Source of the DNA: Pseudocoprococcus catus
GTDB lineage: Bacteria; Bacillota; Clostridia; Lachnospirales; Lachnospiraceae
DNA: 45,135 nucleotides
Direction of reading: 5' to 3'
Assembly (NCBI RefSeq): GCF_019734885.1
Contig: NZ_JAAXCM010000018.1
Coordinates: 1-45,135, forward strand
Shown piece after piece: positions 8,430 through 17,174 of the stretch. The notes under the pieces were generated by a model. It was not told where the DNA came from, ran no database searches, and was given only the letters and a program-made list of their open reading frames with translations. Both the position numbers and the translations under genes were made by a program. Each line of letters opens with the position of its first letter. The stretch's first letter is position 1.

Positions 8430-10521
8430 ACTGATTATTGCGGAAAAACCGAGCGTGGCAAAATCCATCGCGTCGGCCCTGGGTGCTTCATCCAGGGCCG
8501 ATGGCTTTTATGAAGGCAACGGCCTTCTCATATCCTGGTGCGTGGGACACCTGGTATCTCCGATGGATGCTGGCGGCTATGACGAGCGTTTCAAGAAATG
8601 GCGCTATGACGATCTTCCCATTCTGCCGGAGCCGTTCCGCTATGTGCTGGCGCCGGGCAAGGAGGACACTTTTGAAAATCTCCGCGCCCTGATGGACCGC
8701 CCCGACGTGGATACCGTTGTCAATGCCTGTGACGCCGGGCGCGAAGGGAAGCTGATTTTCCGACTGGTGTATGAAATGGCTGGATGCCGCAAGCCGGTCC
8801 TCCGTCTTTGGATTTCCTCGATGGAGGACAACGCCATCCGGGAGGGCTTTTCTGATCTGCGCCCTGGCGCCGATTATGAAGCATTGTATCAATCAGCCCT
8901 GTGCCGCCAGAAAGCGGATTGGCTGGTGGGGATCAATGCCACGCGCCTTTTCTCCGTCCTCTATCACCGCACCCTGAATGTAGGCCGTGTGCAAACCCCC
9001 ACGCTGGCAATGCTGGCGGAGCGTGACGCAAAGATCACGCTGTTTCACAAGGAAAAATATCATTTGCTGCGCCTGACGCTGGATGGAGCCGAGGCAGTGT
9101 CGGAGAAATTCACCGATTCGGCAGCGGCGGAACAGGCAGCGGCTATGTGCAAGGGTGCGGCCGTCACCTGTACCTCTGTCACGAAAGAGCAGAAAAAAGA
9201 ACAGCCTCCGAAGCTCTATGACCTTACCACCTTGCAGCGTGAGGCAAACCGCCTGTTCGGATACACGGCAAAGCAGACCTTAGATTACGCACAGAGCCTC
9301 TACGAAAAGAAACTGCTGACCTATCCCCGCACGGACAGCCGGTATCTGACCTCAGATATGGCGGAAACAGCCTCCTGCGTCATCCATCTGGCGGCGAACA
9401 TGCCGCCCTTTGACGGGATCAGCAATTTCTTCCCGCTGGTGGAGACCATGATCTCCGACAAGGATGTATCCGACCACCACGCCATTATCCCCACGATGGA
9501 GATTGAAAAAGCGGATATCAAGGCTCTGCCCTTGGGCGAGCGCAATTTGTTCCTCCTGGTCTGCTGCAAGCTGCTGTGTGCATCGGCGGAGCCGTATGTG
9601 TATGAGGCAGTCACGGCAATTTTCGACTGCGGTGGCCATTCCTTCACTGCAAAGGGTAAGCACATCCTCTCCGAAGGCTGGCGGGAGATCGACCGCATTT
9701 TCCGCGCCTCCCTGAAAGAAAAGCCTGCGGACGGGGACGGCGGTGCGCTGCCGGACTTCATCGAAGGACAAGTTTTTGACGGCGCGGAGGTTTCCGTTAC
9801 CGAGCATTTCACACAGCCGCCGAAGCCTTATACCGAAGATACCCTCCTGTCCGCTATGGAGAACGCAGGCAAGGATGATATTCCCGATGAGGCGGAGCGA
9901 AAAGGTCTTGGCACGCCTGCGACCAGGGCGGCAATCATCGAGAAGCTGGTGGCAGCCGGATTTGTGGAACGCAAGGGCAAGAGCCTGATCCCCACAAAAG
10001 CCGGTATCAACCTTGTCACGGTCCTGCCGGAGCCGCTGAGCTCTCCCATGCTGACAGCGGAATGGGAACAGAAATTGACGGAGATCGCAAAGGGCGGCGC
10101 TGACCCGGATACCTTCATGGATGGTATCCGCACGATGGTTCAAGAGATCGTGTCCACCTATTCCTGCATTTCCGAGGATGGCAAAAAGCTGTTTGCCCCG
10201 GAGAAGGAAGTAATCGGTACCTGCCCTCGCTGCGGCCAGCCGGTTTATGAGGGCAAGAAGAACTTTGCGTGTTCGGATCGGTCCTGCGGTTTCGTTCTCT
10301 GGAAAAATGACCGCTTCTGGACGAGCCGTAAGAAGGAGCTGACAAAGAAGATGGCAACGGACCTTCTGAAAAAGGGACGTACCAATGTCAAGGGAATGTG
10401 GTCTGAAAAGAAACAGGCTGCTTATGACGCTGCGGTGATTCTGGACGATACGGGTGGCAAGTACATCAATTTCAAGCTGGAATTTCCAAAAAGAAAGGGT
10501 GGTGCTGATGGCAGAAAATAA
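8422..10521 (+). CDS. topB: DNA topoisomerase III (type IA)
   Basis: A 699-residue type IA topoisomerase that passes single strands through a transient break held by a 5'-phosphotyrosine. The TOPRIM domain is at the N-terminus ([14 protein letters not shown], and the acidic motif [11 protein letters not shown] near residue 97); the active tyrosine is Y301 in [11 protein letters not shown]; a zinc-finger-like segment CPRCGQ...CSDRSCG lies near residues 600-625. TopB genes are a standard part of Tn1549-like ICEs, where the enzyme probably helps to relax or resolve DNA during transfer. The start is ATG 8422 within the previous gene. The last 14 bases overlap the following gene. Confidence 0.95.
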   Translation: MSKLIIAEKPSVAKSIASALGASSRADGFYEGNGLLISWCVGHLVSPMDAGGYDERFKKWRYDDLPILPEPFRYVLAPGKEDTFENLRALMDRPDVDTVVNACDAGREGKLIFRLVYEMAGCRKPVLRLWISSMEDNAIREGFSDLRPGADYEALYQSALCRQKADWLVGINATRLFSVLYHRTLNVGRVQTPTLAMLAERDAKITLFHKEKYHLLRLTLDGAEAVSEKFTDSAAAEQAAAMCKGAAVTCTSVTKEQKKEQPPKLYDLTTLQREANRLFGYTAKQTLDYAQSLYEKKLLTYPRTDSRYLTSDMAETASCVIHLAANMPPFDGISNFFPLVETMISDKDVSDHHAIIPTMEIEKADIKALPLGERNLFLLVCCKLLCASAEPYVYEAVTAIFDCGGHSFTAKGKHILSEGWREIDRIFRASLKEKPADGDGGALPDFIEGQVFDGAEVSVTEHFTQPPKPYTEDTLLSAMENAGKDDIPDEAERKGLGTPATRAAIIEKLVAAGFVERKGKSLIPTKAGINLVTVLPEPLSSPMLTAEWEQKLTEIAKGGADPDTFMDGIRTMVQEIVSTYSCISEDGKKLFAPEKEVIGTCPRCGQPVYEGKKNFACSDRSCGFVLWKNDRFWTSRKKELTKKMATDLLKKGRTNVKGMWSEKKQAAYDAAVILDDTGGKYINFKLEFPKRKGGADGRK

Positions 10522-10987
10522 GACTTTGGAACATTTACCCGAAGTGAGGGCGGCGGTGGCTGCCCTCTCCCCGGAGGACCGGGAGCTACTAATGGCGGTG
10601 CAGGCATCGCCCTTCAAGCTGACAGCACCGGAGCAGTTCAAGGAGTTTGCGGACAACATCGACTATTTCGTATTTGAGCCCAATATCCACGATCTGAACG
10701 ATCTGGGCTGGCGGTATCTGGCACAGCACATGGATATGCTGCTGCCACCGGAACTTCTGAAGGCAATCGACCCTGTTCCTTTTGGCAAGTATGCCATGCA
10801 GGAGGAACAGGGGCATTTTACGGAACACGGATATATTTCTCTCTCCGGCGACGAGTGGAACCATGAACACCCTGCGGAGCCGGAGAAAAAGCCCTCCATC
10901 CGAGAACGGCTGGAACAGGGCAAGAAGGAATGTGCGGAGAAAAACAAGGCGCAGCCCCATAAAGAAAAATCTGCGCCGGAACTGTAA
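10508..10987 (+). CDS. Short ArdA-like protein with ICE tail motif
   Basis: A 159-residue acidic protein. Residues 55-115 (EPNIHDLNDLGWRYLAQHM ... GHFTEHGYI) can be aligned by eye with the ArdA domain of the next gene (YPNIEDYDDLGRYYLEEL ... GTFTDQGYV), so this looks like a paralogue that keeps only the C-terminal part of an ArdA fold. The C-terminus (KPSIRERLEQGKKECAEK) is nearly the same as the tail of the next protein. ATG 10508 overlaps topB by 14 bases; the sequence before it is a G-rich ribosome site. ArdA proteins mimic DNA and block type I restriction; whether this short form does so is unknown. Confidence 0.65.
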   Translation: MAENKTLEHLPEVRAAVAALSPEDRELLMAVQASPFKLTAPEQFKEFADNIDYFVFEPNIHDLNDLGWRYLAQHMDMLLPPELLKAIDPVPFGKYAMQEEQGHFTEHGYISLSGDEWNHEHPAEPEKKPSIRERLEQGKKECAEKNKAQPHKEKSAPEL

Positions 10988-10999
10988 GGAGGTGCTGAT

Positions 11000-12826
11000 A
11001 TGCCATATTACGATCACGACAAGGATTATCCCTTTGCCGCCTTTATCACCAATCTTGGGAAGTACAATGAGGGCGAGCTTGTGGGCGAGTGGGTGAAGTT
11101 TCCCACCACCGCCGAGGAATTGAAGGAAGTGTTTAAGCGTATCGGGATCGGCCAGAAGGATGACTTCGGCCAGCCCTATGAGGAATGGTTCATCACGGAC
11201 TATGACTGCTATGTGGACGGTCTTTACAGTAAGCTGGGTGAATATGAGAATCTGGACGAGCTGAATTATCTGGCCTCCAAGCTGGATGAAATGGATCAGA
11301 GCGACTATGCGAAGTTCCAGGCCGCTATGGAGATCGGTGACTATACCAGCAGCCTGCAGGAGATCATTAACCTCACCGAGAATCTGGATTGTTATGAGAT
11401 TTACCCCAATATCGAGGATTATGACGATCTGGGGCGTTATTACCTCGAAGAACTGGAGGTTTCAAAAGTTCCCGCCCACCTGCAGAACTATATCGACTAT
11501 GAAGCCTATGGCCGGGATGTGGCGTTGGAGGAAAACGGCACTTTCACCGATCAGGGCTATGTGTGGGATACCAGAGAAACCTTCCATGAGTATTATGACG
11601 GCGAGCGTGGCAGCATCCCCGACGAGTACCGGGTGATGACCTTCCAGGATGATCTTCCCGAAGAAGAAAAATCCGAGTGGGCTATGGATATCGCCTTTGA
11701 CATGGACGAGTTTTTCCGTCAGAACGATCCGCAGTATGCGGCGGAGCACCCGGAGGCACACGCCGCAAAGGAAGAACTTTACGAAAGCCTGATGGCAGGG
11801 CGTATTTCCGCTTTGGATGAAAAGCTGGCGGCGCTGGGTCAAACGCAGGAGGACTATCTCCCTTCGGAGGTCGAAAAATTCAAGGATGCCACGGGCTATG
11901 AGGAATTTCTTGATTTTGATCCGGCGGAGGTCAAAGCCGCTTTGGATGCCCCGGAGAAGTCCCATGCGGATGAAATGTTGGCCGCTGCGGAGAAGGTTGC
12001 CTCGGAAAAGATGACTGTGCTTGTAGTGGAGCCTATGAAGGAACCCTATGTGAAGGAGATCGACCCCGATCTTCATTCCCTGCAGGCGGAGGTCGGCGGA
12101 GACATTGGCGCAACTTATCCCTATTCTGACCCGGTGGCGCTGGTTTGCAATGATGAAGGAAAGCTCATCGGGCTTGATCTGAACCGTGGGCTGCGGGATG
12201 AAAATGGAGAAATTTATGATATCGTAGCAGGGACTTTCCTGGTGGTTGGACTTGGTGAGGAAGATTTTGCGTCCCTGTCCCCGGAACTGATTCAGAAATA
12301 CACGGAACAGTTCAAAACGCCGGAACGATTTATGCAGATCAATGGCAATATCGTCGTTCTCCCTGTCCCGGCAGAGAAACAAGACCTCGCTTTTCTTCCA
12401 GACCGTTTTGAAACTGGCGAACGTGTGCAGACACCGAGGGGCAGCTTTCAGGTGACGGCTATGAGCCGGGAGCAGATGGAGGCAGCCGGTTACGGTGTCC
12501 ACCATATTTCCGATGATAGAAAGTACCTTATCATGGGAAACGGCACACGGGCCTTTGCCGTGGCAGCGGAGCAGCCGGAAAAGGACAATCCTCTCCGCAC
12601 GGCAGAAATGACGCTGGAGGATGACTACGGCATGATCGACGGCGTTATCAACAACGGCAGACGCGGCGAGGAACTGGAGAAGGCGCAGGAACACGCGGAG
12701 CAGACGAAGCCGGAGAAGCCTTCCATCCGTGAGCGGTTAGAGGACGCCAAACGGGAATGTGCCGAGCATAAGCCCCCGGAGGGCAAAAAGCCCGGCCGTG
12801 ATGTGCCGGAGCATGACTGCCTATGA
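11000..12826 (+). CDS. ArdA antirestriction domain fused to DUF3846-like domain
   Basis: A 608-residue, strongly acidic protein. Residues 1-190 are an ArdA-type antirestriction domain (FAAFITNLGKYNEGELVGEWV at the N-terminus, typical of ArdA), which imitates DNA shape and charge to inhibit type I restriction enzymes. Residues 340-450 resemble DUF3846 (VVEPMKEPYVKEIDPDL and a DLNRGLRD segment), and the C-terminus carries the KPSIRERLEDAKRECAEH tail also seen in the previous protein. ATG follows AAGGAGGTGCTGAT. It is longer than stand-alone ArdA (about 165 residues). It likely protects the incoming ICE in a new host, alongside the methyltransferase. Confidence 0.75.
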   Translation: MPYYDHDKDYPFAAFITNLGKYNEGELVGEWVKFPTTAEELKEVFKRIGIGQKDDFGQPYEEWFITDYDCYVDGLYSKLGEYENLDELNYLASKLDEMDQSDYAKFQAAMEIGDYTSSLQEIINLTENLDCYEIYPNIEDYDDLGRYYLEELEVSKVPAHLQNYIDYEAYGRDVALEENGTFTDQGYVWDTRETFHEYYDGERGSIPDEYRVMTFQDDLPEEEKSEWAMDIAFDMDEFFRQNDPQYAAEHPEAHAAKEELYESLMAGRISALDEKLAALGQTQEDYLPSEVEKFKDATGYEEFLDFDPAEVKAALDAPEKSHADEMLAAAEKVASEKMTVLVVEPMKEPYVKEIDPDLHSLQAEVGGDIGATYPYSDPVALVCNDEGKLIGLDLNRGLRDENGEIYDIVAGTFLVVGLGEEDFASLSPELIQKYTEQFKTPERFMQINGNIVVLPVPAEKQDLAFLPDRFETGERVQTPRGSFQVTAMSREQMEAAGYGVHHISDDRKYLIMGNGTRAFAVAAEQPEKDNPLRTAEMTLEDDYGMIDGVINNGRRGEELEKAQEHAEQTKPEKPSIRERLEDAKRECAEHKPPEGKKPGRDVPEHDCL

Positions 12827-13020
12827 GCCGAAGCAAGAAGTGGCGGCTGGAATGGGCGTTCTTCCTGGGCGAGAACGGAAGACGGCAGTATAACCATATC
12901 TGCAAAAAATGTGTTCACAGCTGCAAGCAGAGTTTCCGGGCGTGTCTGATCGCTTGTCCGCATTACAGTTCCAAACGGTCTAAAATCTGTGAAGATAGGG
13001 GTAGAAAAACCGCAGAATAA
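12823..13020 (+). CDS. Small Cys-rich ICE protein
   Basis: A 65-residue basic protein starting at an ATGA overlap with the previous stop. It has five cysteines in the pattern CKKC-x3-C-x6-C-x4-C (residues 28-45), which could bind a metal, and a basic tail. I remember similar short proteins at this place in related ICEs (with SKRSK near the end), but know no function. It closes the transfer-region transcript: the next 110 bases have no gene and then a terminator follows. Confidence 0.6.
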   Translation: MSRSKKWRLEWAFFLGENGRRQYNHICKKCVHSCKQSFRACLIACPHYSSKRSKICEDRGRKTAE

Positions 13021-13130
13021 TTTCCTGTATCCGTATTTTCAAAGGGAGCCTTTATGATTTCTCATGTGTCGGTCTGCTTGCTGGCACATGAAAAAAATGC
13101 TTGATTTCAAACACTTTCTGTCACGCAAAA

Positions 13131-13180
13131 CGGGAGTACAGCTTTTCGCTTCATCCGATCGGCTGTACTCCCGCTTTTTT
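13131..13180 (+). terminator. Terminator at end of transfer operon, shared with BRO-type gene
   Basis: A perfect 12-base stem CGGGAGTACAGC/GCTGTACTCCCG (13131-13142 with 13162-13173) is followed by CTTTTTTTATTTATTTT on the plus strand. On the minus strand the stem is followed by TTTTG, so it may also end the convergent gene to its right. Confidence 0.85.
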
Positions 13181-14058
13181 TATTTATTTTCGTCATTATC
13201 AGGCTTTTCCGTTTCCGCTACACTTTCTATCATGTCAACGACTACGGCATTAAGCTGTGCGGCGTTCTGCGATGTGATGACTGGACGCCCGGTATCCTTT
13301 TCGATATCCTGTCGAACCTGACCGGCATAGCTGCCGCCGCGACGGGCGATCTTCTGACTCTCAGAAAAGCCTTCCGGCTGGTGCGCCTTTGACAACTCTG
13401 TGGTTGTCGCCTCCGCCAACATATTCAGCACAATTTCCATCGTACTCATATTATCACGGAGGTTTTCTTTTTTCAGACCTTTCAGCTTCTTATATTGCCG
13501 AGTAGTCATGCCGGACCATGCTTTGGTGATCTCATCGGTGAGAATGGCATACTCTTTGCCCTGCTGCACACCGCGCTCCTGCCATTCAGCGGTAAGCTCG
13601 TTACGGACACGGATGGAAAGGAGCCGCTGATGAATCCAGTCTGTATCATATCCCTTTTTCTGATAGGTCTCTAATGCACGGTCGATTGCCTGTTCCGGGT
13701 CAATCGTTTCTTCGATGCGTTCACGGCCGACCTGCGCAAGCCAGAGTTTGAACGGTTCAGCCTTAGGTGATGGGATGGACTGAATAATGCGTAAAAGCTG
13801 TTCAGCCGTTGCCGCCAGCACTTTACGCTTTTTGCCTGTTGCGCCCATCATTGCTACCTGGGGACAATTTGTCCCCAGGTAGCTTGCAAGCTGTTCATCA
13901 CGCTTACGCATTTTTTTGAGATAGTCTGTTGGATTAGAACTATCTGTCAGGACAGCGATAACATCTACAACAGAGAAATACCATTCTTCCTGTTCTTCGT
14001 CCCATGCGGTGCGTATTTTTCTATCTTCAAAAAGCTGGATGGAATTATTTTCGTCCAT
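13180..14058 (-). CDS. BRO-N domain (phage antirepressor-like) DNA-binding protein
   Basis: A 292-residue protein whose N-terminal 110 residues have the BRO-N pattern: IRTAWDEEQEEWYFSVVDVIAVLTDS, then NPTDYLKKMRKRD. Such domains occur in phage antirepressors and in DinD-like proteins, often responding to DNA damage. The C-terminal half is helical, with a conserved stretch ITKAWSGMTTRQYKKLKGL that recurs in this subgroup. ATG 14058 was chosen because TAAGGAGG lies 9 bases before it; an upstream TTG touches that site. It is convergent with the transfer operon and may be a regulator of the element or an acquired cargo gene. Confidence 0.8.
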   Translation of the reverse strand: MDENNSIQLFEDRKIRTAWDEEQEEWYFSVVDVIAVLTDSSNPTDYLKKMRKRDEQLASYLGTNCPQVAMMGATGKKRKVLAATAEQLLRIIQSIPSPKAEPFKLWLAQVGRERIEETIDPEQAIDRALETYQKKGYDTDWIHQRLLSIRVRNELTAEWQERGVQQGKEYAILTDEITKAWSGMTTRQYKKLKGLKKENLRDNMSTMEIVLNMLAEATTTELSKAHQPEGFSESQKIARRGGSYAGQVRQDIEKDTGRPVITSQNAAQLNAVVVDMIESVAETEKPDNDENK

Positions 14059-14300
14059 GAGCCTCAACCTCCTTAGAGTATGTATTTTAATTTTAACATG
14101 AAAGGGTTTCTATTTCTATAAGAGAAGCAAATTTCGCCGTAGTAGGCGTTGTGGGAATGTGCGTAAACTGCCAGAATTGCGAGGCTGTGGGAAAGTTGTT
14201 TGCAGACCTGTGGAAAAGGCTTGTCTTTTTCCATCAGGTTGTGAATGGCTTTTCCATCGGCACGAGCGGCAGTTTTCCATATTTCCATGACGCAAGAAAA
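14059..14300. other. Gene-poor spacer between BRO-type gene and small membrane protein
   Basis: About 240 bases without a convincing gene. A minus-strand frame of 71 codons starts right after the membrane protein gene, but its codon use and lack of a ribosome-binding site argue against it. A hairpin TGGAAAAG/CTTTTTCCA near 14210-14234 could act as a weak terminator for the minus-strand mobilisation genes. An AT-rich stretch at 14085-14130, containing TGTTAAAAT on the minus strand, is a plausible promoter zone for the BRO-type gene. Confidence 0.35.
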
Positions 14301-14633
14301 TCATCCAACGATCAGCCGGTACACCGTCAGCGGCACATACCACACTGCCACGATCAGCCGCCATACCAGAACGAAACCACCGATTACGCCGCCGATAATG
14401 AAGTTCAACGCGAACAGGGCGATCCCTCCACCCAGGGAGCCGCCGCCCGGCACGATCCAGAGGCACATCCGATGGAGTCCAAACGGCAACCCGCAGAGTA
14501 TCCAGAGCCATACATAGTCAACCTCTCCGTTCTTCACGCAGGCGGATTTGAAGATACAATACAGGATCAGTGCCATGGTCACGGGCAATACGCTTTTGAA
14601 GAAAAATGCTTTGATTGCTTCGCTTCTTGTCAT
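14301..14633 (-). CDS. Small polytopic membrane protein (DUF6050-like)
   Basis: A 110-residue very hydrophobic protein with three or four membrane helices (residues 15-32, 38-58, 65-90 and 92-108) and a Gly-rich hinge PGGGSLGGG. I believe related ICE proteins carry the label DUF6050, but this is from memory. ATG 14633 is chosen because AAGGAG lies 9 bases upstream; an earlier ATG in frame has no such site. It is encoded downstream of the relaxase on the same strand, with a 71-base gap. A role in the mating machinery is possible but unproven. Confidence 0.6.
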   Translation of the reverse strand: MTRSEAIKAFFFKSVLPVTMALILYCIFKSACVKNGEVDYVWLWILCGLPFGLHRMCLWIVPGGGSLGGGIALFALNFIIGGVIGGFVLVWRLIVAVWYVPLTVYRLIVG

Positions 14634-14704
14634 CGGTAAAATCTCCTTCCGCAGTTCCATTATACAGGATGCCAGGAGCTGCGCCCAGCGTCTTTCAGAG
14701 AAAA

Positions 14705-16048
14705 TTATTCCAGTTCATGCCGTCGCTGTTGTTCCTGTTCCTTTGGAACAGCCAGCAGCGCGTCCACATTCTGCTTGACGGTATCGTATTCCTGGGCTTC
14801 GGTTCTTGCGGCTTTGTATTCAGCAAGGAGCCGTTCCTTTTCTGCGTTGAGCTTAGCAAGCTCCGTTTTCATGCTTTCAGTTATCGGCAGCGGCACAGCC
14901 CCCAGCCGTTTCAATTCTCTGGCGGCCGCTTCAAAAAGGATGATTTCGCTCTCATGCCCCCGCAGAAACTTTTCCTTATCGCCGGATTTACGGTAACGGT
15001 CGTAGATCGGTTTCAACTGGCGATAGGTGATAGCGTGCTTCATCACAAGGGAAAGCTCTGCGGCACGGTCTTCTATCCGCTTGATCTCCGTATGAGCGGT
15101 ATCCCTGCGCACAGACACGGCGGTCAATTTGCGTTCCAATTCCTCATAGCTGCCGATGCCATGCTCCGTCAAGAAGTTCATCGTTTTGGCAGCCTGTTTC
15201 AGATTGTCCAGCTTCGCCCAATGGGTGAAGCCTGCGCTCTGTTGCGCCTTGATGTTGTTCTGGATATCAATGAGCAGGCTGATCTTTCCGTCACGCTGCT
15301 TCGGCTGCTTCGATGGTCTGGAGCGTCCGGCGATCCGGGCGGCAAGGGCTTCTTCGGTATAATCTACGCCAAGGGTTTTCAGACGGGTGAACCGTTCCTG
15401 ATCCGGTGCTTTGGCGGAGATATACTTGCCGCGCTTGATCTCATAACCTTCCCTCTGCAGGCGGCGAAGCAGTTCTTCCAGGTTGGAACAGGCTGGCAGG
15501 AGCCGGTCGATGGCCGCTTTCAGCTTTGCCTTATAGCTGGTGCCGTTCTGCGCAGCCTGATGTTCAATATAGCTCTTGCCCTTGTCCTGTCCGGGGATGA
15601 TGACAGACAGACCGTGTTCCTTGCAAAGCCGGTCGGAGGTGCGGCGGACATAGTGATAACTCCGCTTGTTGGAATGATAGTGCTTGTGATCCGCAAAGCT
15701 GACCGCATTGAAAATCAGGTGGTTATGAACATGATCTTTGTCTATATGGGTAGTAAGTACAAATTCATACTTGCCGCCCAGGATTTCTTTTGCAAGCTCC
15801 ATGCCGATCTCATGGGCCTGTTCCGGCGTAACCTCCCCAGGCTGAAAGGCTTGAATCAGGTGACGGCCCAGGTTCGTTCCCTTGTCGATGGCATGGCGGC
15901 GGGTCCAGGAAAATTCGATATCCGCAGTTTCGGCGGCACAGCCATAGGAAGAAACAAGCAGCTTTCCGTCCGTCTTTTCCGGGTTACAGATATAGTCAAT
16001 GGCGGCTTTCAGCGTTGACTTGATAGGATGTGTCTTTGTAACTGCCAT
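14705..16048 (-). CDS. MobP-type relaxase
   Basis: A 447-residue relaxase that nicks oriT and stays bound to the 5' end of the strand during transfer. The N-terminal 220 residues are the relaxase domain, with the likely nucleophile Tyr19 (AAIDYICNPEKT) and the metal-binding histidines of motif III, H101, H108 and H110, in THIDKDHVHNHLIFN. The rest is a long helical tail (residues 230-447) with a coiled-coil pattern. Its start overlaps the upstream accessory gene by 40 bases. The family resembles the MOBP relaxases of Tn1549-like ICEs in Firmicutes. There is no primase or helicase part. Confidence 0.9.
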   Translation of the reverse strand: MAVTKTHPIKSTLKAAIDYICNPEKTDGKLLVSSYGCAAETADIEFSWTRRHAIDKGTNLGRHLIQAFQPGEVTPEQAHEIGMELAKEILGGKYEFVLTTHIDKDHVHNHLIFNAVSFADHKHYHSNKRSYHYVRRTSDRLCKEHGLSVIIPGQDKGKSYIEHQAAQNGTSYKAKLKAAIDRLLPACSNLEELLRRLQREGYEIKRGKYISAKAPDQERFTRLKTLGVDYTEEALAARIAGRSRPSKQPKQRDGKISLLIDIQNNIKAQQSAGFTHWAKLDNLKQAAKTMNFLTEHGIGSYEELERKLTAVSVRRDTAHTEIKRIEDRAAELSLVMKHAITYRQLKPIYDRYRKSGDKEKFLRGHESEIILFEAAARELKRLGAVPLPITESMKTELAKLNAEKERLLAEYKAARTEAQEYDTVKQNVDALLAVPKEQEQQRRHELE

Positions 16049-16338
16049 ATCTCATCCAGCCTTTCCCGTATCTCGTCCATGTCGGCCTGATACGCAGGAC
16101 CTCCGGCGTTGATCCGCTTGGCAATCTGGTTGATATTCCGACCAATGGCGGAAAGCTCTTTGGTAAATGCCTTGATATCTGCGGTGTCCGTATAGATGAT
16201 ATATCCGTCAATCGCCATCTTGCGGAGGTAAGCGCCATATCTGCGTGTGGGTAACTGGCTCATTTTTTCGTCTATGAGCCGTTTTTCGTCCTCCGTGACA
16301 TAGAATTTTATTTGAATATTTCGCTTTCGGTTTGCCAT
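16009..16338 (-). CDS. MobC-like relaxosome accessory protein
   Basis: A 109-residue basic protein. The start (RKRNIQIKFYVTEDEKRLID) and the helical core (YGAYLRKMAIDGYII, IGRNINQIAKRIN) are typical of MobC-like ribbon-helix-helix proteins, which bind oriT and help the relaxase to open the DNA. ATG 16338 has GGAGG 6 bases upstream; earlier starts in the frame lack a site. The 40-base overlap with the relaxase start shows that the two are co-translated. The probable oriT lies right upstream. Confidence 0.8.
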   Translation of the reverse strand: MANRKRNIQIKFYVTEDEKRLIDEKMSQLPTRRYGAYLRKMAIDGYIIYTDTADIKAFTKELSAIGRNINQIAKRINAGGPAYQADMDEIRERLDEIWQLQRHILSSQR

Positions 16339-16545
16339 GCGCCGCCTCCGTTCCTCATAAGGGTTTGGGACTATCCCAACAAGCATTTTGAATTTTCGGG
16401 CAAGGGACCTGAAAATCTCAAAATTCGCAAGCGGGTACTCGCTTGCTGTGCTTGCTACATTACTGTTTCTCCGCTAACAAGACGTTCCCAAACTTCAAAA
16501 CTACCCGCAAAATAGACCTCTGGACAGAAAAAAGTGCAAAAAAAG
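16339..16545. other. Probable oriT region
   Basis: About 200 non-coding bases upstream of the mobilisation pair, with the inverted repeats expected of an origin of transfer: TTGGGA/TCCCAA at 16365-16370 and 16374-16379, and GCAAGCG/CGCTTGC at 16427-16433 and 16440-16446 with a six-base spacer GGTACT. A later TCCCAAAC copy near 16485 can also pair with 16363-16370. The nick site cannot be read from sequence alone. The call rests on place and repeats. Confidence 0.5.
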
Positions 16546-16565
16546 AGGGCGCTTGCGCGTCCTCA
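16538..16565 (-). terminator. Terminator after XRE regulator
   Basis: An eight-base stem, GAGGGCGC/GCGTCCTC (16546-16553 with 16558-16565, one G-U pair, loop TTGC), is followed on the minus strand by TTTTTTT, read from 16545 downwards. It ends the transcript of the regulator at 16590-16955. Confidence 0.75.
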
Positions 16566-16589
16566 TAAAAAAGAAAACAGAGGATGTTT

Positions 16590-16955
16590 TTATTCACCCT
16601 CCATTTCTTCTGGCTGTTTAATTTTCAAGGCCCCGTCAATGGTACCCTCCACGATTGGTAGATACTGCTCCGGGCAAAGTTTTAGCTTGTGGCTGACCCG
16701 TTTCCGATCTTCGCTTTCCTCCCGCATGACTTCTGGATTGAAGTAGTGTTCCACGGGCAGGCCGCAAATCTTGATAAGCTGTATCACGACGGGCAGGCTG
16801 GGAATCGTCCCTTCATTCTCGATATTGGCAAGATACCGGGATTCGATGTTTACCTTTTCCGCCAAGTCTTTTCGTGTGAGATGCTTTGCTTTCCGCGCTG
16901 CCTTAATGTCTGCACCGAAAGTTTCAAAACCAGGGCAATCTTCGATTTTTGCCAT
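16590..16955 (-). CDS. XRE-family transcriptional regulator
   Basis: A 121-residue protein with an N-terminal helix-turn-helix of the Cro/CI type (residues 13-67: IKAARKAKHLTRKDLAEKV, then YLANIENEGTIPSL). The C-terminal 50 residues are acidic and not recognised. It is divergent from the two-component system and shares an intergenic region of about 220 bases with it, so it may control that promoter, its own, or the mobilisation genes. This is typical of ICE regulators placed beside oriT. Confidence 0.85.
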   Translation of the reverse strand: MAKIEDCPGFETFGADIKAARKAKHLTRKDLAEKVNIESRYLANIENEGTIPSLPVVIQLIKICGLPVEHYFNPEVMREESEDRKRVSHKLKLCPEQYLPIVEGTIDGALKIKQPEEMEGE

Positions 16956-17106
16956 ATTGCATCACCCACTTACATTCTATATTTCATAGGTTGCTCACGG
17001 AATGCTGCTATATGCGTCCGAATTAAACTTTATAATTCACATTTTCCGCCTTGTATTGTAAAGTGGGCTATCCTATAATGAGGAAGAAAACCTTTTTTGA
17101 AAAATC

Positions 17107-17146
17107 TGTCCGCCGTAACATTTTGCGGACATTTGCCTGTTATACT
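17107..17146 (+). promoter_or_regulatory. Operator and promoter of the two-component system
   Basis: An inverted repeat TGTCCGC/GCGGACA (17107-17113 and 17125-17131) flanks CGTAACATTTT. Nine bases after it lies a good -10 box TATACT (17141-17146). The place of the -35 box (17118-17123, ACATTT) is poor and lies inside the operator, as expected for a promoter activated by an OmpR-type regulator. The core GTAACATTTTGCGGACATTT recurs, with one change, before the ABC transporter genes. Confidence 0.7.
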
Positions 17147-17174
17147 ATCTGCAAAAAGCAAAGGATGTGAGGAT

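Noticed and set aside
14073-14288. Minus-strand open frame of 71 codons after the small membrane protein gene
   Set aside because: No ribosome-binding site, unusual residues, and it ends in AT-rich promoter-like DNA; weak support for a gene.
16975-17100. Possible vanHAX-type glycopeptide genes near the two-component system
   Set aside because: No ligase (VanA/B-like) or VanX motif is seen anywhere in the window, so a full vancomycin-resistance operon is not present here.
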